NCBI GenBank assembly: GCA_002390025.1
Contig: DGRU01000018.1
Coordinates: 1,882-9,343 of the forward strand
DNA: 7,462 nt
Reading direction: 5' to 3'
Source of the DNA: Lachnospiraceae bacterium UBA4380
Lineage (GTDB): Bacteria > Bacillota > Clostridia > Lachnospirales > Lachnospiraceae
The notes beneath the pieces were generated by a model that was given only the letters and a program-made list of their open reading frames with translations, was not told the DNA's origin and made no database searches. This document shows positions 1 to 7,462 of the stretch, in pieces. The position numbers and the translations under genes are program-made. Every line of letters begins with the position of its first letter. Position 1 is the stretch's first letter.

Positions 1-1884
1 GCCAAGCCCGGCGAGGGCGGCCATCTGCCGGGCAAAAAGGTCTATCCATGGGTTGCCCAGACACGGTATTCGACACCGGGCGTCTCCCTGATCTCCCCGC
101 CGCCCCATCACGACATTTATTCCATCGAGGATCTGGCCCAGCTCATTTATGATCTGAAAAACGCAAACCGCGATGCCAGGATCAATGTCAAGCTGGTCTC
201 TGAGGCCGGAGTCGGCACCATTGCCTCCGGTGTCGCCAAGGCCGGTGCCCAGGTCATCCTCATCTCCGGGTATGACGGCGGCACAGGCGCCGCACCCGGC
301 AGTTCCATCCACAACGCGGGCCTTCCCTGGGAGCTGGGCCTGTCCGAGGCCCACCGCTGCCTTGTGGAAAACGGCCTCCGCAGCCGTGTCGTCCTGGAGA
401 CGGACGGCAAGCTCATGAGCGGGCGCGACGTCGCCATCGCAGCGCTACTGGGAGCAGAGGAATACGGTTTTGCGACAGCACCCCTGGTGACTATGGGCTG
501 CATGATGATGAGGGTCTGCTCCAAAGATACCTGCCCGGTCGGCATCGCGACCCAGAATGAAAAACTGCGTTGCCGCTTCAAGGGAAAACCGGAACATGTC
601 GTCCGCTTTATGACCTTTATCGCCGGACAGCTGCGGCAGATCATGGCGGAACTCGGCTTTGCTAGGCTGGCGGATATGATCGGAAGGACCGACTGCCTGC
701 GCGTGCGCGAAAACCTGATCACAGACCGCGCCTTCAAGGTCGATCTGAGGCAGATCCTGGGGGACATTCCCTTCCCTGTATCCCCCGAAAAAGACCTGTA
801 TGATTTCCGGCTGGAGACCACACCGGACCTGTCTGTTCTGGTCCCTGCCTTCGCAGAAGGCCTGGCAAAGGGCGCTATGGAAGGCAGACTTCCGGAAGAT
901 CTTGCCGAAGGCAGAGCACACAAGTCCGCACGGAAAAAGACCTCTGCAGCCGGTCTGCCGGGCAAAAAGGCAGGATCAGCAGCGGAAAGCGGGAAGGAAA
1001 CAGATGCTTTTGCAGCTTATCTGCAGGAAAAAAGGTCGGCACTGGGAAGGCTTGCCGGAGAAAAAGCAGGCAGCCGGGTGATCGGACACTATGAAACCTC
1101 TCTGCAGGTTTCCTCCACCGACCGTGCCTTCGGGGCCATCCTGGGTTCCGAGGTCACCAAAAACTTCGGAAATACACTGGCAGACGATACCTTTGTTGTC
1201 CATGCCTGCGGCGGGGGCGGTCAGTCCTTCGGTGCTTTTCTTCCCAAGGGAGTCACCATCCGCCTGACCGGTGATGCCAACGACGGTTTCGGAAAGGGAC
1301 TCTCCGGCGGCAAGCTCATTGTTGTTCCGGACAGGGACAGTCCCTTTGAAGCGGACAAAAACATCATCGTCGGCAACGTCGCCCTCTTCGGCGCGACATC
1401 CGGCAAGGCCTATTTCAACGGCATTGCGGGTGAGCGCTTCGGTGTGCGCAATTCCGGCGCAACCCTGGTCGCGGAGGGATGCGGAGACCACGGTCTGGAA
1501 TATATGACCGGGGGCCGCGCGGTCATTCTGGGAGGGACAGGCAAAAACTTTGCGGCCGGTATGAGCGGCGGCATCGCCTATGTCCTGGATCTCAACCACA
1601 GCCTCTACCGCCGCATGAACAAGGACATGACCATGCTGCAGGAAGTGACCGAGGACTATGATATTGGGGAGCTGAGAGGGATTCTGGAAGACTATGTACA
1701 GGAAACTTCCTCTGCACTCGGACAGAAGATTCTTTCCTCATACTCGGAGTATTTACCTTATTTTAAGAAGATCGTTCCGAAGGATTACCAGCGTATGCTG
1801 ACTGCCATCAGCAGACACGAAGAGCAGGGCATGCCGCATGACAAAGCTGTGCTCGAGGCATTCCGGGAGATTTCCGCGGGGTGA
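1..1884 (+). CDS. gltB: Glutamate synthase (GOGAT) large subunit, C-terminal ~627 residues; 5' end outside window
   Basis: The large subunit makes glutamate from 2-oxoglutarate and glutamine-derived ammonia in the cytosol, with electrons supplied by GltD. The frame is open from base 1 and ends at TGA 1882-1884, so about the last 40% of a ~1500-residue protein is present. Visible parts, in window residues, are: the FMN/synthase domain with HLPGKKV (8-14), the KLVSEAGVGTIASG stretch from 64 and GYDGGTG (90-96); the [3Fe-4S] cysteines C167, C173 and C178 in CMMMRVCSKDTCPVG; and the C-terminal glycine-rich beta-helix domain from about 373 to 530. Between these two domains lies a ~73-residue hydrophilic insertion (292-364) not expected in the family. 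The family's usual GHDGGTGASP reads GYDGGTGAAP here, and the usual His after the second cluster Cys is Ser. gltD follows after 153 bp, and the two products should form one enzyme. Identity is near certain; the upstream glutaminase domain cannot be checked. Confidence 0.97.
   Translation, partial: AKPGEGGHLPGKKVYPWVAQTRYSTPGVSLISPPPHHDIYSIEDLAQLIYDLKNANRDARINVKLVSEAGVGTIASGVAKAGAQVILISGYDGGTGAAPGSSIHNAGLPWELGLSEAHRCLVENGLRSRVVLETDGKLMSGRDVAIAALLGAEEYGFATAPLVTMGCMMMRVCSKDTCPVGIATQNEKLRCRFKGKPEHVVRFMTFIAGQLRQIMAELGFARLADMIGRTDCLRVRENLITDRAFKVDLRQILGDIPFPVSPEKDLYDFRLETTPDLSVLVPAFAEGLAKGAMEGRLPEDLAEGRAHKSARKKTSAAGLPGKKAGSAAESGKETDAFAAYLQEKRSALGRLAGEKAGSRVIGHYETSLQVSSTDRAFGAILGSEVTKNFGNTLADDTFVVHACGGGGQSFGAFLPKGVTIRLTGDANDGFGKGLSGGKLIVVPDRDSPFEADKNIIVGNVALFGATSGKAYFNGIAGERFGVRNSGATLVAEGCGDHGLEYMTGGRAVILGGTGKNFAAGMSGGIAYVLDLNHSLYRRMNKDMTMLQEVTEDYDIGELRGILEDYVQETSSALGQKILSSYSEYLPYFKKIVPKDYQRMLTAISRHEEQGMPHDKAVLEAFREISAG
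874..1092 (+). other. In-frame hydrophilic insertion in GltB between FMN domain and C-terminal domain
   Basis: About 73 codons rich in Ala, Gly, Lys, Glu and Ser sit between LAKG (end of the synthase domain) and ETSLQVSSTDRAFG (start of the C-terminal domain). In GltB proteins I know, these two points are only a few residues apart. The insert contains LPGKKAGS (955-978) and a diverged second copy LAGEKAGS (1051-1074). The reading frame is kept and both flanks are well conserved, so it is a tolerated linker expansion and not a break. The exact borders are judged from memory of family sequences. Confidence 0.7.
954..970 (+). repeat. 17-bp exact direct repeat of bases 24-40
   Basis: TCTGCCGGGCAAAAAGG occurs at 24-40, where it encodes LPGKK of the conserved GltB synthase motif, and again at 954-970 inside the inserted linker. 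Both copies are in the same frame. A 17-bp exact match within 7.5 kb is unlikely by chance (well below 0.01 expected for random sequence, my rough estimate). This suggests the insert took up a copy of the gene's own sequence. Confidence 0.8.
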
Positions 1885-1918
1885 AGACCGGCCGGATGTT
1901 CCCGCGCAGACCTGCACG

Positions 1919-1959
1919 GAAACAATTTGGGAACAATGCGGAAACAATGTCGGAACTGA
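1919..1959 (+). repeat. 11-bp phased direct repeats in the gltB-gltD gap
   Basis: AACAAT recurs at 1921-1926, 1932-1937 and 1943-1948, each within GAAACAAT or GGAACAAT. A decayed fourth copy (AACTGA) lies at 1954-1959. The start-to-start distance is exactly 11 bp each time, about one DNA helical turn. The 1885-2037 gap otherwise holds an 8-bp palindrome CCGGCCGG (1888-1895), AAACA-N5-TGTTT (1963-1977) and the two dyads listed separately. No convincing promoter or terminator was found in it. Confidence 0.6.
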
Positions 1960-1990
1960 TAGAAACACATTTTGTTTACAGGTCCGCAGA

Positions 1991-2024
1991 CTTTTGAAAA
2001 GCAGGCCGGAAGGCTTCATGAAGC
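1991..2024 (+). promoter_or_regulatory. Two dyads just upstream of the gltD ribosome binding site
   Basis: CTTTT-G-AAAAG (1991-2001) and the perfect 12-bp palindrome GCTTCATGAAGC (2013-2024) have centres about 22.5 bp apart, roughly two helical turns. The second abuts the AAAGGA ribosome binding site of gltD. The placement would suit a protein-binding site or control of translation. Neither loop size favours an RNA hairpin, and one or two such palindromes are expected by chance in a window this long. Confidence 0.3.
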
Positions 2025-2030
2025 AAAGGA
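2025..2030 (+). promoter_or_regulatory. Ribosome binding site that fixes the gltD start
   Basis: AAAGGA lies 7 nt before ATG 2038. This supports that ATG over an in-frame TTG at 1972, which has no purine-rich site at suitable spacing. From 2038 the protein begins [13 protein letters not shown], a typical GltD start (MGKxTGFLEY). Confidence 0.85.
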
Positions 2031-2037
2031 ATCAATC

Positions 2038-3597
2038 ATGGGAAAAGCAACAGGATTTCTGGAATACAAGAGACAGGAAAATATTGACCGCGCGCCGCTG
2101 GAGAGGCTCTCGGACTACGGGGAGTTTCATTATCCCCTGCGGGCACAGGAGCGCAGGCAGCAGGGGGCGCGCTGCATGAACTGCGGCGTGCCCATGTGCC
2201 AGAGCGCCATCCGGCTCAAGGGAATGGTGACAGGCTGTCCTCTGCACAATCTGATCCCGGAGTGGAATGATCAGATCTATGCAGGCCACGAGCGGCACGC
2301 CCTCTCCAGGCTCCTCAAGACCAGCAATTTCCCCGAGTTTACGGGGCGGGTCTGTCCGGCCCTGTGTGAGAAGGCCTGCATCAACGGCATGGACGGAGAG
2401 CCGGTGACCGTGCATGACAACGAGCTGTATATCATTGAGACGGCCTTTGCCAGGGGATGGATGGAGCCGCGCCTGCCCTCTCTGCGGAGCGGCAAAAAGG
2501 TCGCCGTCGTGGGGAGCGGCCCCTCCGGCCTTGCGGCGGCGGACCAGCTCAATCACAGGGGACACTCCGTCACTGTATTTGAGCGCGAGGACCGCATCGG
2601 AGGTCTTCTCATGTACGGAATTCCCAATATGAAGCTGGATAAAAGTGTCATCGAGCGCCGCAGAAAGCTCATGGAAGCGGAGGGCGTCGTTTTCCGCACC
2701 GGCGTGAATATCGGAAACAAAGAGGCGGAGACCCTCAGACAGGAGTTTGATGCTGTCATCCTTGCCTGCGGTGCTAAACAGCCCCGAGGCCTGACCGCTG
2801 TAATCTCACAGACGGGGGCCAATGAAGAGACGGCACAGGAGTCCGGACAGCAGGACAAGGCCATAGATGAAGGCAAAGATGAAGGCAGGACACTGAAACC
2901 GCAGTCCATCGACCATGTGCAAGGTGTCTATTATGCTGTTGACTTTCTGACAGGCTGCACCAAGGCTCTTTTGTCCGGGACACCGGATCTGCGCGCCAAA
3001 GATAAACACGTCGTCATCGTGGGCGGCGGAGATACCGGCAACGACTGTATCGGTACGGTGCTCCGCCAGGGCTGCAAAAACGTCACAGCCATTGAGATGA
3101 TGCCCTCCCCCCCTGCAGTGCGGGCCGACTCCAACCCCTGGCCGGAGTGGCCCAAAGTCCTCAAGACTGATTACGGCCACACGGAGGCCATCGCGCGCTT
3201 CGGAGCCGACCCGCGCCTTTTCAGCACAACGGTCAAAGAGCTGATCCTCAAGGACAGCGCCCTGCATCAGATCAGGACCGTACAGGTGACCTTCAGGGAA
3301 GGAAAACTGTCAGAAGTCGAAGGAACGGAAAAGGTTCTTTCCTGTAATCTGCTCCTGATCGCGGCGGGCTTTACCGGCTGCCAGCCCTACACGGCAGAGG
3401 CCTTTGGGGTGGATCTGTCCCCCCGTGGAACGGTTGTCAGCGAGGAAGGACCGGATCACTACCGGACCAGTGTGCCCGGCGTTTTTACAGCAGGAGATAT
3501 GCACCGCGGCCAGTCTCTGGTCGTCTGGAATATCGTCGAAGGACGCGGATGTGCCCGGGAGGTCGACGAGTACCTGATGGGCTATACCATGTTGTAA
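2038..3597 (+). CDS. gltD: Glutamate synthase small subunit (NADPH-oxidising, FAD and 4Fe-4S)
   Basis: GltD passes electrons from NAD(P)H through FAD and two [4Fe-4S] clusters to GltB. The 519-residue product shows the N-terminal cluster domain with C46-x2-C49-x4-C54 and C67, followed by C106-x3-C110-x3-C114. The FAD-binding motif VVGSGPSG lies at 157-164, with [13 protein letters not shown] at 188-200. The NAD(P)H-binding motif [12 protein letters not shown] lies at 325-336. The closing FAD signature [13 protein letters not shown] spans 485-497. The family is usually about 490 residues; the excess is an acidic insertion at about 252-291, where family members carry only a short link between the NPRxL and GIYFAVDF-like stretches. 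The start at 2038 is set by AAAGGA 7 nt upstream and by the family N-terminus. It lies 153 bp after gltB and 155 bp before pyrG, and is probably co-expressed with gltB. All cofactor motifs look intact, so the enzyme should work. Confidence 0.97.
   Translation: MGKATGFLEYKRQENIDRAPLERLSDYGEFHYPLRAQERRQQGARCMNCGVPMCQSAIRLKGMVTGCPLHNLIPEWNDQIYAGHERHALSRLLKTSNFPEFTGRVCPALCEKACINGMDGEPVTVHDNELYIIETAFARGWMEPRLPSLRSGKKVAVVGSGPSGLAAADQLNHRGHSVTVFEREDRIGGLLMYGIPNMKLDKSVIERRRKLMEAEGVVFRTGVNIGNKEAETLRQEFDAVILACGAKQPRGLTAVISQTGANEETAQESGQQDKAIDEGKDEGRTLKPQSIDHVQGVYYAVDFLTGCTKALLSGTPDLRAKDKHVVIVGGGDTGNDCIGTVLRQGCKNVTAIEMMPSPPAVRADSNPWPEWPKVLKTDYGHTEAIARFGADPRLFSTTVKELILKDSALHQIRTVQVTFREGKLSEVEGTEKVLSCNLLLIAAGFTGCQPYTAEAFGVDLSPRGTVVSEEGPDHYRTSVPGVFTAGDMHRGQSLVVWNIVEGRGCAREVDEYLMGYTML
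2791..2910 (+). other. In-frame acidic insertion in GltD with a 12-bp tandem duplication
   Basis: About 40 codons (residues 252-291), rich in Gln, Glu, Asp, Gly and Lys, lie between AKQPRGL and the QGVYYAVDF stretch. Within it, 2866-2889 is a 12-bp tandem pair, GATGAAGGCAAA then GATGAAGGCAGG, encoding DEGK-DEGR. The insert falls in the loop between the FAD half and the NAD(P)H-binding half of the protein, and flanking motifs are unaffected. Borders are approximate. Confidence 0.7.
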
Positions 3598-3630
3598 TTG
3601 TAAACGGAGGTTCAGGCAAGTACGTCTCTT

Positions 3631-3650
3631 CAAAGTGCATAAACACTTTG
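3631..3650 (+). other. Hairpin in the gltD-pyrG gap
   Basis: CAAAGTG (3631-3637) and CACTTTG (3644-3650) form a perfect 7-bp stem with a 6-nt loop, starting 34 nt after the gltD stop. No U-run follows, so it is not a standard intrinsic terminator. It could stabilise or mark the 3' end of the gltBD message. Confidence 0.4.
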
Positions 3651-3678
3651 GGCACGCTGGCAGTGGTACTAAGGCTGT

Positions 3679-3708
3679 TTGCAAAGGTCCTGCAGTTGTT
3701 TATGTAAT
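3679..3708 (+). promoter_or_regulatory. Candidate sigma-A-type promoter for pyrG
   Basis: TTGCAA (3679-3684) and TGTAAT (3703-3708) match the -35 and -10 consensus at 4 of 6 and 5 of 6 positions, with an 18-bp spacer. This would give a leader of about 35-40 nt before the pyrG ATG. The match is moderate and could be chance. I see no pyrG attenuator of the Bacillus type in the leader. Confidence 0.35.
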
Positions 3709-3740
3709 TTGACGAGACTCAGTTCTGCTAATGCTCATGA

Positions 3741-5579
<1,839 letters not shown>

Positions 5580-5595
5580 AGGATATTCCGGAAGG

Positions 5596-5612
5596 GCTTT
5601 GCAGGGCAAAGC
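5596..5612 (+). other. Perfect 7-bp hairpin after pyrG
   Basis: GCTTTGC (5596-5602), loop AGG, GCAAAGC (5606-5612), beginning 16 nt after the pyrG stop. There is no U-tract behind it, so a simple intrinsic terminator is unlikely. It could be an RNA processing or stability element, or part of a glnA leader together with the next hairpin. Confidence 0.5.
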
Positions 5613-5620
5613 AGATGCAT

Positions 5621-5663
5621 CCGTGAATGCGCCAGAAGGACGCAGATTCACAGGCAGGACCTG
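5621..5663 (+). promoter_or_regulatory. Structured leader upstream of glnA with two competing hairpins
   Basis: GTGAAT (5623-5628) pairs with ATTCAC (5646-5651). The stem continues as GCG/CGC (5629-5631 with 5641-5643) and CC/GG (5632-5633 with 5638-5639) around an AGAA loop, with small bulges. CC 5621-5622 can also pair with GG 5653-5654. CAGG 5651-5654 can instead pair with CCTG 5660-5663, which would exclude the base of the first stem. The rest of the gap (5664-5747) shows TTTTT/AAAAA (5704-5708 with 5714-5718) around GCCGG, then the glnA ribosome binding site. No clear promoter was found. Confidence 0.35.
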
Positions 5664-5747
5664 AAAAATCATTTGAGAAGCAGCTCTGAGAGGTGAAGGA
5701 CTGTTTTTGCCGGAAAAAGTGTCAGAACTGTCGGAAAGGAAATAGCA

Positions 5748-6962
5748 ATGCAGGGATTTGAAGAACTGATGCAGTTTGTCGAGGAAGAAAATGTGGAGTT
5801 TATCCGTTTGGCCTATTTTGATGTCTTCGGAAATCAGAAAAATATAGCCATCATGTCCGGGGAACTGGAGCGCGCCGTGCGGTGGGGAGTGTCCATCGAC
5901 GGCTCTGCGGTGGCCGGCTTTGAGGCGGATGTGCGGAGCGATCTTTTTCTGAAGCCGGATCTGTCGACCATCTCCATTGTCCCCTGGCGCCCTTCCGACA
6001 GCCGTGTCTGCCGTATTTTCTGTGACCTCGCTTATCCGGACGGAACTCCCTTCGAGGGGGACACCAGATATATTCTCCGCCAGGCTGTTCGGGACGCCGA
6101 AAAAAAGGGGATCGAAGTGAAATTTGCCTCGGAGATGGAATTTTACGTCTTTAAAAAAGACGCCCGGGGGGAAGTGACCAGGACCCCCATTGACAGGGGC
6201 GGCTACATGGATGTGGAGCCTCTGGACGCGGGAGAGAACCTTCGGCGGGATATCTGCTTCGCCCTCCTGGAGATGGGCATAACACCGGAGTCCTCCCACC
6301 ACGAGCGCGGACCCGGTCAGATGGAGATCGACTTCCGCTACAGCGACCCGGTCGCGGCGGCGGACAATACATCGACCGTCAAGTGGGCAGTCCGCAGCAT
6401 TTGTGCCGCGGACGGTCGTGCAGCGGATTTTTCTCCAAAACCTCTCCCCGGAGAACCCGGCAATGGCATGCATCTCAATATTTCCGTTCACAGCGAGGAC
6501 GACTGTGACCACACAGATGCCTTCATGGCGGGAATCATGAAGCACATCCGGGATATCACACTCTTCCTCAATCCCAGTGAACAGTCCTATGCCAGACTGG
6601 GTCGGATGGAAGCGCCGCGCTACGTCAGCTGGGCGGTCCAGAACCGCAGCCAGCTCATCCGGATTCCCGCGGACCCCTCCGGCCGCAGACGCATTGAACT
6701 GCGTTCCCCCGACCCCCAGGCTAATCCCTATCTGGCATTTGCCCTTCTGATCCGCGCCGGCCTGTACGGAATCGACCATAATCTGCCCCTGCCGGCGTCC
6801 ATCGATATCAATCTCTACTGCGCGGATCCAGTCCTCATGCGGGGACTGGAACAGCTCCCTGCAAGCCTGCAGGAAGCGGTCCAGACTGCCCGTTCCAGCG
6901 ACCTGGTCAGGGAATATGTCCCGGCCGCCTGCCTGAAAGCTTACGCGGAACGGGCGGAATAA
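5748..6962 (+). CDS. glnA: Type I glutamine synthetase; C-terminus short, possibly by a frameshift
   Basis: Glutamine synthetase joins ammonia to glutamate using ATP. The 404-residue product has the N-terminal beta-grasp domain with SIDGSAVAGF (49-58, D51). The catalytic domain shows E129 and E131 in SEMEFYVF, SHHERGPGQMEID (183-195), the ATP-site KPLPGEPGNGMH (231-242, H242), E288 in MEAP, NRSQLIRIP (299-307) and RIELRSPDPQANPYLA (315-330). The start ATG at 5748 has AAAGGA 7 nt upstream. Relatives such as B. subtilis GlnA have about 444 residues. Part of the difference is a short loop near 247-256; the rest is a missing C-terminal tail, which appears in the -1 frame after the stop (see 6959-7042). 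By my alignment, the B. subtilis feedback residue Arg62 corresponds to Ala60. Neighbours are pyrG upstream (168 bp) and a regulator gene downstream (82 bp). Confidence 0.95.
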   Translation: MQGFEELMQFVEEENVEFIRLAYFDVFGNQKNIAIMSGELERAVRWGVSIDGSAVAGFEADVRSDLFLKPDLSTISIVPWRPSDSRVCRIFCDLAYPDGTPFEGDTRYILRQAVRDAEKKGIEVKFASEMEFYVFKKDARGEVTRTPIDRGGYMDVEPLDAGENLRRDICFALLEMGITPESSHHERGPGQMEIDFRYSDPVAAADNTSTVKWAVRSICAADGRAADFSPKPLPGEPGNGMHLNISVHSEDDCDHTDAFMAGIMKHIRDITLFLNPSEQSYARLGRMEAPRYVSWAVQNRSQLIRIPADPSGRRRIELRSPDPQANPYLAFALLIRAGLYGIDHNLPLPASIDINLYCADPVLMRGLEQLPASLQEAVQTARSSDLVREYVPAACLKAYAERAE

Positions 6963-7042
6963 TATGGGAAAAAACTCTGATGCCCGGTAAAACCCCTGAT
7001 AGCAGGAATTATCTGACGAGTAGAATATTCATTGAGGTATAG
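6959..7042 (+). other. Probable out-of-frame remainder of the glnA C-terminus
   Basis: Reading on from glnA in the -1 frame gives about 27 codons, beginning IIWEKTLMPGKT and continuing to NYLTSRIF. These end at TAG 7040-7042, two bases before the next gene. Joined to ERAE, the end of the annotated frame, this matches the B. subtilis tail EAKEIEWDMF...EQYMSQY: the Trp and the later Tyr are 15 residues apart in both. One missing base near 6959 would explain it, giving a protein of about 431 residues. It could be a real mutation, a sequencing error or recoding. An open frame this short is not strong evidence alone; the W-to-Y spacing carries the case. Confidence 0.5.
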
Positions 7043-7044
7043 AA

Positions 7045-7462
7045 ATGAAACAGACGAATGCCTCCTGCGGCATTGTTGCAGCAGCCGGCACAGAAGAGAT
7101 GATGCAGTCGATCCTGCTGGTCCTGCGTGATGTGCAGAAGGCCACGACATCGACCGGTCTTTCTCTTCGTGTCACCAGGGCATATACGCTGGCAGAGATC
7201 CGACAGGCCCTGTCGCCCGCCGGCACCGCTCCGCCCCCGGACATTCTGCTCTGTAGCTTGAACGGGAAAGGAGCCATGAGCATCGACGATCTGCTCATGC
7301 TGTCCGGCAGAAATCCACACCTGCAGATCATTCTTCTGACCGGCAAAGACGCCAGGGAGCAGATTGCCTTCCGTTGCAGGAAATATCCGGTTTATGTATT
7401 CTCTCTCCCGCTTCGCAGACAGATTCTGGAAGAGGTGCTCCGCATGAATCTTTTCATGTCCG
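7045..7462 (+). CDS. Response-regulator-like protein with degenerate receiver, probably ANTAR antiterminator family; 3' end outside window
   Basis: The frame is open for 139 codons from ATG 7045 to the window edge. GAGG (7034-7037) lies 7 nt upstream. The visible part looks like a receiver (CheY-type) fold: hydrophobic strands near 9-14, 66-70 (PDILLC), 93-99 (LQIILLTG) and 116-119, then SLPLRRQILEEVL (120-132). The residues that take part in phosphorylation are absent: there is no acidic pair after strand 1 (GIVAAAG), Ser71 stands where the phospho-Asp is expected, and Leu121 replaces the Lys of the KP motif. This matches the pseudo-receivers of clostridial ANTAR proteins, such as NitR encoded downstream of glnA in Clostridium saccharobutylicum, which act on nitrogen genes by binding nascent RNA. 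The RNA-binding ANTAR domain would lie beyond the window, so the family call rests on this half and on position. Confidence 0.6.
   Translation, partial: MKQTNASCGIVAAAGTEEMMQSILLVLRDVQKATTSTGLSLRVTRAYTLAEIRQALSPAGTAPPPDILLCSLNGKGAMSIDDLLMLSGRNPHLQIILLTGKDAREQIAFRCRKYPVYVFSLPLRRQILEEVLRMNLFMS

Noticed and set aside
147..965. A 272-codon minus-strand frame inside gltB
   Set aside because: Shadow of gltB: Arg/Ser/Pro-rich translation with no recognisable domain and no ribosome binding site seen.
1972..2037. TTG start giving GltD 22 extra N-terminal residues
   Set aside because: No ribosome binding site for the TTG. ATG 2038 has AAAGGA at 7 nt and gives the family N-terminus.
3606..3610. GGAGG just after gltD as the ribosome binding site of a small gene
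   Set aside because: No ATG, GTG or TTG lies at a working distance downstream. A 26-codon GTG frame from 3636 is too far away.
5596..5612. Intrinsic terminator for pyrG
   Set aside because: The stem is good but short and no run of T follows. The same holds for the hairpin at 3631-3650.
5621..5660. Glutamine riboswitch (glnA RNA) upstream of glnA
   Set aside because: AGAAGGACG resembles part of the motif, but the core CGGAAGUAAGG-type segment and the P1/P3 layout of the known class are absent.
5596..5663. ANTAR target (two hairpins with six-base loops, A at 1 and G at 4)
   Set aside because: The two hairpins do not have six-base loops with those bases in any pairing I could draw.
5627..5689. 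A 20-codon leader peptide (MRQKDADSQ...KQL) before glnA
   Set aside because: It has no ribosome binding site and no unusual run of Gln codons, and the frame could be chance.

Overview
The window reads as part of a nitrogen-assimilation gene cluster from a G+C-rich Gram-positive anaerobe. Lachnospiraceae or a related Clostridia family is the best guess. This rests on protein flavour (for example the GltD C-terminus ending LMGYTML and PyrG ending in [13 protein letters not shown]), on AAAGGA-type ribosome binding sites, and on a glutamine synthetase followed by a degenerate receiver protein like those of clostridial ANTAR regulators. No database search was possible, so the taxonomy is inference.

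Layout, all on the + strand: gltB, 3' part only (1-1884); a 153-bp gap with 11-bp phased repeats and dyads; gltD (2038-3597); a 155-bp gap with a hairpin and a weak candidate promoter; pyrG (3753-5579); a 168-bp gap with two hairpins; glnA (5748-6962, possibly frameshifted at its end); and the 5' part of a regulator gene (7045 to the window edge). No tRNA, rRNA, CRISPR array, insertion sequence or phage gene was seen.

The genes fit together as one circuit. Glutamine synthetase makes glutamine from glutamate and ammonia. GltB/GltD turns glutamine plus 2-oxoglutarate into two glutamates. CTP synthase (PyrG) spends glutamine to aminate UTP. The last protein probably belongs to the regulators that control such genes by transcription antitermination.

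The most unusual feature is a shared pattern inside three core enzymes. GltB, GltD and PyrG (twice) each carry a hydrophilic insertion of roughly 35-70 residues, at sites where family members known to me have a short loop or linker. The GltD insert and both PyrG inserts contain short in-frame tandem duplications (12, 18 and 9 bp units). The GltB insert contains a 17-bp exact copy of a stretch of its own catalytic-domain sequence plus a diverged second copy. Catalytic motifs around the inserts are intact, which suggests tolerated expansion of surface loops. The second notable point is the glnA 3' end: the missing C-terminal signature of type I glutamine synthetase appears to lie in the -1 frame directly after the stop codon.
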